Assembly: GCA_013911885.1 (NCBI GenBank)
Contig: JACESI010000015.1
Span: 1 to 34,882 of the forward strand
Length of the DNA: 34,882 nucleotides
Direction: 5' to 3'
Origin: Hyphomicrobiales bacterium
GTDB taxonomy: Bacteria > Pseudomonadota > Alphaproteobacteria > Rhizobiales > JACESI01
The notes under the pieces: model-generated
Told to the model about the DNA's origin: nothing
Database searches by the model: none
Seen by the model: the letters and a program-made list of their open reading frames with translations, nothing else
Made by a program: the position numbers and the translations under genes
In this document: piece after piece, positions 1-7,476 of the stretch
How the letters are laid out: each line of letters starts with the position of its first letter
Position numbering within the stretch: position 1 is the stretch's first letter

Positions 1-88
1 CGCCAAAGCGGCTTAAATCAAACCGTAAGCCAAGTCGGAAACTCCACTCTTCCACAGCCCAAAAAATCTCAAATCATTCGACGACGGA

Positions 89-215
89 CACCCATTTCAT
101 GTTGGCCAATGAGATGCCCCACGGCGGCGTCAAGCAGTCAGGCTACGGCAAGGACATGTCGATGTATTCGCTGGAGGACTACACTGCAGTCAGACACGTC
201 ATGATTGCGCATTAA
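89..215 (+). pseudogene. C-terminal remnant of an aldehyde dehydrogenase
   Basis: The last 42 codons read as the C-terminal end of an NAD(P)-dependent aldehyde dehydrogenase of the aminobutyraldehyde/betaine-aldehyde type. The stretch THFMLANEMPHGGVKQSGYG is a family signature, followed by a tail ending VRHVMIAH and a TAA stop. The frame stays open to the window edge, but residues encoded before about position 89 (many Lys, Ser and Arg) do not resemble the oligomerisation strand that should precede this signature. The enzyme therefore appears cut and joined to foreign DNA at about 85-90. The catalytic Cys and Glu and the NAD-binding domain are absent, so it cannot be active. It lies convergent to the fmdB end of the amide operon. 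An assembly join at the window edge is an alternative explanation. Confidence 0.75.
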
Positions 216-230
216 GGCGGCTGTCGCGCC

Positions 231-517
231 AGAGCGTTTTTCGATCAAACTGGAGCGGTTTGGTGTCAGGAATTTTTCGGTTCCGCAAGGAGAATGCCGC
301 AGCGCGATGCGGGACCGGTCCTGTGACCGGATAGGTTACCGGTCCTGTTTGTTTGCTTGGAGCGGCAAGCTCTCCGATCCGAACCTGTGGTCCGGATCGG
401 GCGCCGCTCCTGAATCGTGCAAGGGTTTCGACGCTGCGGAAGCGGAAGAGAACGACAAGCCTTTTCAGAACAGCCGCGTCGTTTCATGCCGGACCGCAAT
501 CGTTTGAAAAGCGCTCT
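231..517. repeat. Dispersed palindromic intergenic element
   Basis: No gene is credible in the 300 bases between the aldehyde dehydrogenase remnant and fmdB. Imperfect inverted arms begin AGAGCG followed by a T-rich stretch and CAAAC (about 231-260, and reversed at 493-517, where the arm touches the fmdB stop). Inside are two perfect 8-bp inverted repeats: GGACCGGT/ACCGGTCC at 312-319 and 338-345, and CCGATCCG/CGGATCGG at 374-381 and 393-400. Elements of this style are scattered between genes in Hyphomicrobiales; the identification is by resemblance only. The inner hairpins could act as a poor terminator for the amide operon, but no T-run follows them. Confidence 0.45.
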
Positions 518-848
518 AGTGGCTGATCTGCCAAGGCCTCGCAGACGGAAAAGTCTTTGATCCGTCGGCCCGAAACACGGCCTTTGACTTGCCCTTCCCC
601 GAACAGCAGGAACAGCCGGGCCCGTGCCCCTGCCTGCTGGCGACCTTGGGTTCGTGCCGGGCTTTCTCATTGGTTGCATGGGCTGATCGCACTGAACTTG
701 CCATCAGCGACATGTTGGGCGCTCGCAGGAACGTACGGGGGGACGTCCCCCCGCACTCCGGACAACCGCAATCGGACGCTGCTTCCGCCATCGGGCGAAC
801 TGCCGTGAACGGCCCGCAATCATCACACTGGTAATCATAATATGGCAT
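516..848 (-). CDS. fmdB: FmdB-family zinc-ribbon regulatory protein
   Basis: A 110-residue protein starting MPYYDYQCDDCG, the hallmark of the FmdB/CxxC-CxxC family. Two Cys pairs near residues 9-12 and 31-34 (CDDC, CPEC) should form a zinc ribbon. A second Cys cluster (CSCCS) lies near residue 85, and the tail is basic. The family is named after a gene next to formamidase in Methylophilus, where a regulatory role was proposed; its biochemistry is unsettled. An ATG further upstream would overlap fmdA. The start chosen here has AAGGAA at normal spacing and lies 13 bp after the fmdA stop, so the two are co-transcribed. It is the last gene of the urt-fmd operon. Confidence 0.88.
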   Translation of the reverse strand: MPYYDYQCDDCGPFTAVRPMAEAASDCGCPECGGTSPRTFLRAPNMSLMASSVRSAHATNEKARHEPKVASRQGHGPGCSCCSGKGKSKAVFRADGSKTFPSARPWQISH

Positions 849-861
849 GGCGGTGTTTCCT

Positions 862-2091
862 TCAGAGGTCCGGTGCAAGCGGCACGTCGATGGATCCGTC
901 AAGGTATTTTGTCGGCCCATCAGCACCAGGCATCATGTCGAATTCGAACACATCGGTGGGCAACCACAGGGTTGCGCAGGCGTTGGGGATGTCTACAACG
1001 CCTGAAATGTGGCCCTGGACCGGTGCGGTACCAAGAATGGCATAGGCTTGGGCGCCCGTGTAGCCGAACTTCTTGAGATATTCGATCGCGTTCAGACAGG
1101 CCTGCCGATATGCAATGTGGACATCAAGGTAATGCTGGGTGCCGGCTTCATCCACCGAAATCCCTTCGAAGATGAGGTAATCGTCATACTTCGGGACGAT
1201 GGGCGAGGGCCGGAATATCGGGTTCTTGATCCCGTATTTCGACATGCCCTGCTTGATCAGCGATACTTTCAAATGCAGCCAGCCTGCCATTTCGATGGCA
1301 CCGCAAAAGGTGATTTCGCCGTCGCCCTGGCTGAAATGCAGATCGCCCATCGAAAGGCCCGCTCCATCAACATAGACCGGGAAATAGATTTTTGAGCCGC
1401 GCGACAAATCCTTGATGTCGCAATTGCCGCCGTGTTCACGCGGCGGAACCGTGCGGGCTCCCTCTGCTGCCGCCTTGGCGCGCTCTTCACCCTTGAGCTT
1501 TCCCATGTGGGCCGACTGGGTGTTCGGCAAAGCGGCAAGTGGCGGCACCCGGTCCGGGTCGGTGTCGAACAACGCTTTCTCACGGGCGTTCCACATGTCC
1601 AGCATTTTGCGATCAGGCAAGCAGCCGATCAGACCGGGATGGATCAACCCCGCATAGCGGACGCCGGGCACGTGACGGGATTTGGTGAACATGCCCTCGA
1701 TGTCCCAGATCGATTTCTGCGCTTCGGGGAAGTGTTCGGTCAGGAAGCCGCCGCCATTCTTCTTGGAGAAGAAGCCGTTGAAGCCCCAAAGCATGTCTTC
1801 CTTGGCACCGATGTCAAGAATATCGACCACAAGAAGATCACCCGGCTCCGCGCCCTTCACTCCGATCGGTCCGGACAGGTAGTGCACCTGTTCCAGCTCC
1901 ACATCGCGCACATCTGCAGCGTCATCATCATTCTTGATCTGGCCGCCGGTCCAGTCATAGGTTTCAATCCGGAAGTCGTCGCCCGGTTCAACCCAAACTG
2001 CAATCGGGATATCAGGATGCCAGCGGTTGTGGATGTTCTCGTTTGTGTGTGGCGACTGGCTCAGATCGACTGAGATCAGGGTATCAGGCAT
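862..2091 (-). CDS. fmdA: Formamidase (acetamidase/formamidase family)
   Basis: A 409-residue cytoplasmic amidase that hydrolyses formamide, and usually other short amides, to ammonia and the acid. It matches the FmdA/AmdA family over its whole length: N-terminal MPDTLISVDL, the central block with GNCDIKDLSRG, and the conserved stretch GDLHFSQGDGEI followed by CGAIEMAG. The reading frame is open about 100 codons further upstream, but that part overlaps the transporter ATPase gene in another frame. The ATG at 2091 has a clear GAGGAG ribosome site. It follows urtE by 43 bp and precedes fmdB. Ammonia supply from imported amide is the likely role. A urea substrate is unlikely for this family, and no urease gene is in the window. 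Confidence 0.93.
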   Translation of the reverse strand: MPDTLISVDLSQSPHTNENIHNRWHPDIPIAVWVEPGDDFRIETYDWTGGQIKNDDDAADVRDVELEQVHYLSGPIGVKGAEPGDLLVVDILDIGAKEDMLWGFNGFFSKKNGGGFLTEHFPEAQKSIWDIEGMFTKSRHVPGVRYAGLIHPGLIGCLPDRKMLDMWNAREKALFDTDPDRVPPLAALPNTQSAHMGKLKGEERAKAAAEGARTVPPREHGGNCDIKDLSRGSKIYFPVYVDGAGLSMGDLHFSQGDGEITFCGAIEMAGWLHLKVSLIKQGMSKYGIKNPIFRPSPIVPKYDDYLIFEGISVDEAGTQHYLDVHIAYRQACLNAIEYLKKFGYTGAQAYAILGTAPVQGHISGVVDIPNACATLWLPTDVFEFDMMPGADGPTKYLDGSIDVPLAPDL

Positions 2092-2134
2092 GGTATTCTC
2101 CTCTTTTTTGGGGACTTTGGTGGAAGTCTCGGGG

Positions 2135-2824
2135 TCAGACGGAAAGGAAAGCGGACACTTTGGCCTCATCGACGCTGGCACGTGGCTCGTCATGAACCAG
2201 ACGACCGTTTTCGAGCACCAAAACGCGGTCCGCGACATCAAGCGCAAAGGAAAGCACCTGCTCGGACACCACAATCGAAAGGCCGCGGTGATCGCGAATG
2301 CGCTTGAGCGTGCGTGCCATCTCGCGGATGATGGATGGCTGAATGCCCTCTGTCGGCTCGTCCAGCAGCAAAACCTTCGGGCCGGTGGCAAGAGCGCGAG
2401 CTATGGCGAGCTGCTGCTGCTGGCCACCCGACAGGTTGCCGCCGCGGCGACCGCGCATTTCAAGCAGCACCGGAAACAGTTCATAAATGTCTTCGGGAAC
2501 CTTGGTGCGGCCGGACAGTGACAGGCCGGTCTCGATGTTCTCGCGCACGGTCATTGTCGAGAAGATCATCCGGCCTTGCGGCACATAGGCAATGCCTTGC
2601 GCAACCCGGTCATAGCTTTTCATGGTGGTGATATCGGTATCGCCAATTTTGGCATGGCCACCACTTGCTGGCACAATGCCCATGAGTGACTTCATGAGCG
2701 TTGTCTTGCCCATGCCGTTCCGCCCCATGATGGCAACGATTTGCCCGGGCTCGACGTTGAAATCAAGGCCGTGCAGGACCTCGCTTTGGCCATAGGCGAC
2801 ATGGTAATTGCTGACACTGAGCAT
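2135..2824 (-). CDS. urtE: Urea/short-chain-amide ABC transporter ATPase (LivF type)
   Basis: A 229-residue ATPase of the branched-chain amino acid/urea/amide (HAAT) importer class. Visible motifs are Walker A GRNGMGKTT at residues 34-42, the signature NLSGGQQQQLAIARAL, Walker B KVLLLDEPTEGIQP and the switch region IVVSEQ. The Glu-Gly-Ile-Gln-Pro after Walker B is typical of the UrtE/LivF half. The chosen ATG has a perfect GGAGG ribosome site; a start 11 codons earlier would overlap urtD. It sits 10 bp after urtD and pairs with it to power UrtBC. Specificity (urea or amide) cannot be read from the ATPase; its neighbour fmdA favours amides. Confidence 0.93.
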   Translation of the reverse strand: MLSVSNYHVAYGQSEVLHGLDFNVEPGQIVAIMGRNGMGKTTLMKSLMGIVPASGGHAKIGDTDITTMKSYDRVAQGIAYVPQGRMIFSTMTVRENIETGLSLSGRTKVPEDIYELFPVLLEMRGRRGGNLSGGQQQQLAIARALATGPKVLLLDEPTEGIQPSIIREMARTLKRIRDHRGLSIVVSEQVLSFALDVADRVLVLENGRLVHDEPRASVDEAKVSAFLSV

Positions 2825-2834
2825 GGTTTGCCTC

Positions 2835-3590
2835 CTAATGACCCAGATAGACGTCAATGACCTTGGGATCGGCTTTGACCCTCGCCATTGATCCCTCGGA
2901 CAGGATTTTGCCCTGATGCAGAACCGTCACACGGTCGGCGATGTCCTCGACGAATTTCATGTCATGTTCGACAACCAGCACCGAGCGGCCGGCCGTGATC
3001 TTGTTCAGCAACTCTGCGGTCTGGACCCGTTCACTGACGCTCATTCCGGCAACAGGCTCATCGAGCATCAACAGCTCGGGGTCCTGGATCAGCAACATGC
3101 CGATCTCCAGCCATTGCTTCTGGCCGTGGCTGAGCAATGCCGATTGCAGGTCGAGGAGTTCTTCCAGAAACACCATCTCGGCGATTTCCAGTACCCGCTC
3201 CTTCACCTCCTTGTCGCGCTTGAATGTCAGTGCACCAAACACGTTCCTGCCGCGCGGAAAAGATATCTCGAGGTTCTCAAACACCGTCAGATCTTCATAG
3301 ATCGACGGATTCTGGAACTTCCGGCCCACGCCTTGGCGCACGATCTCGTGCTCCTTCATGGTCGTCAGTTCCTTGTTGCGGAACTTGATCGAGCCTTCGC
3401 TCGCCTTTGTCCGCCCGCAGATCAGGTCCAGAACCGTGGTCTTTCCGGCACCGTTGGGGCCGATGATGACGTGAATTTCATTCTCATCAACGTAAAGGCT
3501 CAGTTCATTGATCGCCTTGAACCCGTCAAACGAGACTGTGAGTTTTTCAACAGCGAGCAGGAAGTTCGTCTCGGAAAAAGGACCTGTCAT
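2835..3590 (-). CDS. urtD: Urea/short-chain-amide ABC transporter ATPase (LivG type)
   Basis: A 251-residue ATPase with Walker A GPNGAGKTT at residues 44-52, a Q-loop in FQNPSIYEDLTVFENLE, the noncanonical signature LSHGQKQWLEIGMLL (His in place of the second Gly, usual for UrtD), Walker B LLMLDEPVAGMS and the switch His in VVEHDMKFV. It ends in the conserved VIDVYLGH tail of this subfamily. It starts 12 bp after urtC ends and lies 10 bp before urtE, with the same spacing style through the operon. It forms the second nucleotide-binding half of the importer. Confidence 0.93.
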   Translation of the reverse strand: MTGPFSETNFLLAVEKLTVSFDGFKAINELSLYVDENEIHVIIGPNGAGKTTVLDLICGRTKASEGSIKFRNKELTTMKEHEIVRQGVGRKFQNPSIYEDLTVFENLEISFPRGRNVFGALTFKRDKEVKERVLEIAEMVFLEELLDLQSALLSHGQKQWLEIGMLLIQDPELLMLDEPVAGMSVSERVQTAELLNKITAGRSVLVVEHDMKFVEDIADRVTVLHQGKILSEGSMARVKADPKVIDVYLGH

Positions 3591-3602
3591 GGCGTGTTTT
3601 CC

Positions 3603-4790
3603 CTATTCAGCCGGACGCATTGCAGCGTCTGTTTTGATGTTCGCGCTTGCAGGTCCACTTTCCGCTGGCTTGGCAACCACCGGAATTGATCCGCTCGACG
3701 GCGCTGCACCGCCGCCCAGCCACTTGATCCGCGGCTCCACATGAGAGCGGTAGATGCCTGCCAATCCGTTGGGAAAAATCAGCACGACGGCGATGAACAG
3801 GCCGCCAAGGCCAAACAGCCACAATTCCGGAAAGGATTCAGAAAACGCGGTCTTGGCCCAGTTGACCAGGAGTGTTCCGTAAACAACGCCGAAGATCGAC
3901 AAACGCCCGCCTACAGCGGTGTAGATGACCATCTCAATCGATGGCACGATGCCCACAAGTGTTGGCGACATGAAGCCGACTTGCAGCGTGAACATGGCAC
4001 CACCGATCGACGCCAGAACGGCGGATGCGCAGAACGCAAACATCTTGAAACTGGCGACGTCATACCCGGAAAACCGCACCCGGTCCTCCTTGTCGCGCAA
4101 AGCCACCAGCAGGCGACCAAGCTTGCTTTTGCGGATCGCTTGCGCGGCAATGATGGCAAGGACCAGAAGGAACCCGTTGACAAAATAGAGGATGTATTTT
4201 GCGCTGTCGGTGCGGATGTCCCAGCCGTTGAGCGTGCGAAGATCGGTGATGCCGTTGACGCCGCCCGTATAGCCTTGCTGCCCAATGATCAAAATGGTCA
4301 GTATTGCTGCGATCGCCTGGGTGATGATGGCAAAATAGACACCGCCCACGCGACGCTTGAACATCGCCGCCCCAATGATGAAGGCAAAGAGCGCCGGCAA
4401 GACAAGGATGGCAAACAAGGTGAAGCCGAAGGAATGAAAAGGCTGCCAGAACCAGGGCAATTCAGTGATCTGGTTCCAGTCCATGAAGTCGGGAATGCCC
4501 GGCGTGGACTGGATCGCCGTGTTCTCGGGCGATGAGGCCTCCAGTTTCAGGAACATGGCCATGCTATAGCCGCCGAGCCCGAAAAACACGCCTTGACCAA
4601 GGCTCAGGATGCCACCCATGCCCCAACACAGCACAAGGCCGATGGCAACAAAGGCATAGGTCAGGTATTTGCCGACCAGATTCAGGCGGAAGATGTCGAG
4701 TGACATCGGCAGGACTATCAGCACCAGAAGGGCAACTGCTGCAAGGCCTGTGAGTTCCTGACGGGTGAGGAAGGATTTTGCGGAATACAT
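3603..4790 (-). CDS. urtC: Urea/short-chain-amide ABC transporter permease
   Basis: A 395-residue integral membrane protein of the LivM/UrtC permease family, with about nine to ten hydrophobic segments. The coupling-loop region is visible as LLVALRDKEDRVRFSGYDVASFK (residues roughly 215-240), which contacts the ATPases. The frame is open about 98 codons upstream, but that is shadow over urtB. The ATG at 4790 has AAGGGGA before it and the normal MYSAKSFLTRQE start. A Pro/Ser/Ala-rich tail of about 35 residues follows the last membrane span. It sits 11 bp after urtB and forms the heterodimeric channel with UrtB. Confidence 0.93.
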   Translation of the reverse strand: MYSAKSFLTRQELTGLAAVALLVLIVLPMSLDIFRLNLVGKYLTYAFVAIGLVLCWGMGGILSLGQGVFFGLGGYSMAMFLKLEASSPENTAIQSTPGIPDFMDWNQITELPWFWQPFHSFGFTLFAILVLPALFAFIIGAAMFKRRVGGVYFAIITQAIAAILTILIIGQQGYTGGVNGITDLRTLNGWDIRTDSAKYILYFVNGFLLVLAIIAAQAIRKSKLGRLLVALRDKEDRVRFSGYDVASFKMFAFCASAVLASIGGAMFTLQVGFMSPTLVGIVPSIEMVIYTAVGGRLSIFGVVYGTLLVNWAKTAFSESFPELWLFGLGGLFIAVVLIFPNGLAGIYRSHVEPRIKWLGGGAAPSSGSIPVVAKPAESGPASANIKTDAAMRPAE

Positions 4791-4801
4791 GACAGTCCCC
4801 T

Positions 4802-5728
4802 TCAACGGCGGATTTTCGGCGAAAACAGGCCTTCGGGGCGCAACATCAGGATACCCACGACTGTCAGAAGCGTGAGGACCTTCGCCATGGAGCCTGACAG
4901 GAAAAATTCCATGGTCGACTGCGCCTGCGAGATCGCAAAAGCCGACGAGATGGTGCCCACAAGGCTGGCGGCCCCACCAAAGACGACGATCAGGAACGTA
5001 TCGACAATGTACAGCTGGCCTGACGTCGGACCGGTCGAACCGATCATCGTGAACGCAGAGCCCGCAACTCCGGCGATGCCGCACCCAATGGCGAATGTCA
5101 TCCGGTCGACGCGTTCCGTGTTGATGCCGACAGCTCCCGCCATGACGCGGTTCTGCACGACGGCGCGGCTCTTCATGCCAAGGCGCGAACGGAACATCAG
5201 CAGATAAACGCCAATCGCGATGACAAGCGTCAGGCTCATCACAAACACGCCGTTGATCGGAATTTCGATTGTGTCAGTCACGGGCACCGAGCCAAGCAGC
5301 CAGTTTGGCAAGGTGACACCCACTTCCCGCGCGCCAAAGATGGTTCGGTATGACTGCTGGAGGATCAGGCTCAGCCCCCAGGTCGCAAGAAGCGTATCGA
5401 GCGGACGCTTGTAAAGATGCCGGATCAAGCCCCATTCCACAAACGCCCCCAGCGCTCCGGAGGCGAAGAAAGTCAGGATCATCGCGACAAAAAAGTAGAT
5501 GCCGAACAACCCGGGCACATGGGTGGCGAAAAAATTGGAACAAAGATACGTGACGTACGCGCCCAGGATCATGAACTCGCCATGGGCCATGTTGATCACG
5601 CCCATCTGGCCAAAAATGATTGCCAGTCCGAGCGCCATGAGGACGAACACTGAAAACAGGATCAGTCCGGCAAATCCCTGCATGGCAAAGATCGAACCCA
5701 ATTCTCCCCATGAATAATCCGCAAACAT
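4802..5728 (-). CDS. urtB: Urea/short-chain-amide ABC transporter permease
   Basis: A 308-residue permease of the LivH/UrtB family. Hydrophobic segments run throughout, with the family stretch GQMGVINMAHGEFMILGAY at residues about 40-58 and the coupling helix near SRLGMKSRAVVQNRVMAGAVGI. Many annotated UrtB proteins carry an N-terminal periplasmic extension; this one lacks it and matches the short core. The stop is 11 bp before urtC. Upstream lies a 134-bp gap with a strong hairpin separating it from urtA, so its expression may be lower than that of the binding protein. Confidence 0.93.
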   Translation of the reverse strand: MFADYSWGELGSIFAMQGFAGLILFSVFVLMALGLAIIFGQMGVINMAHGEFMILGAYVTYLCSNFFATHVPGLFGIYFFVAMILTFFASGALGAFVEWGLIRHLYKRPLDTLLATWGLSLILQQSYRTIFGAREVGVTLPNWLLGSVPVTDTIEIPINGVFVMSLTLVIAIGVYLLMFRSRLGMKSRAVVQNRVMAGAVGINTERVDRMTFAIGCGIAGVAGSAFTMIGSTGPTSGQLYIVDTFLIVVFGGAASLVGTISSAFAISQAQSTMEFFLSGSMAKVLTLLTVVGILMLRPEGLFSPKIRR

Positions 5729-5824
5729 CGCGCAATCTCCGAAAAGTGTGAGGGCCCGCCTGTCTGGCCCGAAAGGTCGGCAGCCGGTGCAGCGCGACGA
5801 AGGCGCGTTACCAAACCGGAACAG

Positions 5825-5849
5825 CCAACCCGGCAGAATGCCGGGTTGG
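5825..5849 (-). terminator. Intercistronic hairpin between urtA and urtB
   Basis: A perfect 11-bp stem (CCAACCCGGCA/TGCCGGGTTGG) with a 3-base loop lies 13 bp downstream of the urtA stop. No long T-run follows in the direction of transcription, so it is more likely a partial terminator or an RNA-stabilising hairpin than a full stop. Such hairpins after the binding-protein gene are common in ABC importer operons, where they raise the binding-protein to permease ratio. Confidence 0.7.
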
Positions 5850-5862
5850 CGGTGCCTTACCG

Positions 5863-7131
5863 TTACTGGTAGCCCTCGGGGAACGGGTTGGGCTCAACGA
5901 GTTCAGCCGTTTCGAAAACGACCTCATACTGGCCGTTGTCGAGCGCATGTCCCACTCGCATCTTGGACCACAGGTGATGGTTCTCATGCACGCGGACGTA
6001 ACCTTCCGGCGCCTTGTCGAACTCGATGCCGGGAGACGCTTCCTGTATTTTTGCAATGTCAAAGCTGCCCGCTTTTTCCACTGCAAGTTTCCAGAGCCAG
6101 GGCCCGAGATAGGCAGCTTGCGTGACGTCACCGATCACGCTGTCGTCACCCCAACGTGCCTTGAATGCGCTTACAAAGTCATTGTTGTTGGGATTGTCGA
6201 GCGACTGGAAGTATTTCATGCAGGCGTAAGCCCCAACGATGTTCTCGCCACCGATGCCCAGCACCTCGTCTTCCGTCACCGAAATGGTCAGAAGCAGCGG
6301 CGCTTCCTTGGTCATGTCGATCCCAGCAGCCTTGAGCTGCTTGTAGAAGGCAACGTTTGAGCCGCCAACGACGATGGCGTAAATCACGTCCGGCTTGCGC
6401 AGCTTGATCTTGTTGATGACCGAGTTGAACTGGGTGTGGCCCAGTGGATAGTATTCCTCGCCAACCACCTTCAGGCCAAGCTTGTCCTCGATATGTTTGC
6501 GCGCAATCTTGTTGGATGTGCGCGGCCAGATATAGTCCGACCCTAGCAGGTAGAAGGACTTGGCGCCTTTTGTTTGTGCCACCCAGTCAAGACCGGCAAT
6601 GATCTGCTGGGTCGCTTCCTGGCCGGTGTAGATCACGTTCGGGCTTTGCTCCAAGCCTTCGTAGAATGTCGGGTAATACAACATGCCGTTGTATTGCTCG
6701 AACACCGGAAGAACGGCTTTGCGCGACGCCGATGTCCAGCAGCCCATGACCGATGCCACCTTGTCATTGACCAGCAACTTCTTGGCTTTTTCGGCAAATG
6801 TCGGCCAGTCTGAGGCACCATCTTCCTGGATGTATTCAATCTGGCGACCAAGCACGCCTCCGGCTGCATTGATCTGTTCAATGGCCAGCTTTTCAGCCTC
6901 AACCGAACCTGTTTCCGAGATCGCCATGGTGCCGGTTACGGAATGCAAAATGCCGATGGTCACTGTCGTGTCGGTCACGGCAAGACCGGTCGTGTTGACT
7001 TGCGCAGTGGAAAAATCCTGCGCCGAAACAGGTCGGCTGAGCGATGTCAGAAATGGCAAGGAAGCGATACCAGCCAGCAATTCGCGGCGGCGGATCGAGA
7101 AGTCTTGTTCGTCAGGCTTTTTGTGCGTCAT
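5863..7131 (-). CDS. urtA: Urea/short-chain-amide ABC transporter substrate-binding protein
   Basis: A 422-residue periplasmic binding protein of the UrtA/AmiC/LivJ type. The N-terminus has twin arginines (SIRRRELLAGIASLPFL) followed by an Ala-Gln cleavage region near residue 36, suggesting Tat-type export. The mature part opens with TVTIGILHSVTGTMAISE and contains GCWTSASRKAVLPVFE and GQEATQQI, all family hallmarks. The chosen ATG has GAGGGTAA upstream; an in-frame start about 34 codons earlier lacks support. It is the first gene of the operon and is divergent from the transporter-like kinase. UrtA and the amide-binding FmdD type are close relatives, so the ligand could be urea, formamide or acetamide. 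Confidence 0.93.
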   Translation of the reverse strand: MTHKKPDEQDFSIRRRELLAGIASLPFLTSLSRPVSAQDFSTAQVNTTGLAVTDTTVTIGILHSVTGTMAISETGSVEAEKLAIEQINAAGGVLGRQIEYIQEDGASDWPTFAEKAKKLLVNDKVASVMGCWTSASRKAVLPVFEQYNGMLYYPTFYEGLEQSPNVIYTGQEATQQIIAGLDWVAQTKGAKSFYLLGSDYIWPRTSNKIARKHIEDKLGLKVVGEEYYPLGHTQFNSVINKIKLRKPDVIYAIVVGGSNVAFYKQLKAAGIDMTKEAPLLLTISVTEDEVLGIGGENIVGAYACMKYFQSLDNPNNNDFVSAFKARWGDDSVIGDVTQAAYLGPWLWKLAVEKAGSFDIAKIQEASPGIEFDKAPEGYVRVHENHHLWSKMRVGHALDNGQYEVVFETAELVEPNPFPEGYQ

Positions 7132-7390
7132 GTTACCCTCGTTGTGTCTCGTGGCGGTGATCAGGAACGCTAACAGTGGCGTGCCAACTGCCGAAAGTTT
7201 CATCATTGAATGTGCGCTGCAGCAATGGGGCATTTGACGTATGTCACCCCGGTCATTGTCACCCTATGATGGGCCATTCGGGCAGAGGACAGCGTGAACA
7301 CGTTGAAAAGAAATGTCTTTTAGCTGAAGGCGAATGTCTGCGCGGCAAGCGGCATGACGTTCGGCAGATCAATGCAATGCATTTTCAGTT

Positions 7391-7406
7391 TGGCCTGATT
7401 GTTGCA
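7391..7406 (+). promoter_or_regulatory. Probable sigma-54 (-24/-12) promoter for the hybrid kinase
   Basis: TGGCCTGATTGTTGCA matches the consensus TGGCACG-N4-TTGCW at 10 of 12 defined positions and keeps the strict GG-N10-GC spacing. It points toward the kinase gene, whose ATG lies 71 bp downstream. Sigma-54 promoters are typical of nitrogen-limitation (NtrC) control, which fits amide/urea use. The rest of the 345-bp divergent gap (7132-7476) holds no gene. I saw no equally good -24/-12 site facing urtA. Confidence 0.6.
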
Positions 7407-7476
7407 TAGCACTCATGGTGGCAATCCACGGGCATTGGGCAGGGATGCCGCGCGGAAATAGTGGGCAAATGTCGAT

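Noticed and set aside
7171..7187. Possible sigma-54 promoter facing urtA (TTGGCACG on the minus strand).
   Set aside because: The -24 half is perfect, but ten bases further the -12 element reads TT where the invariant GC is required.
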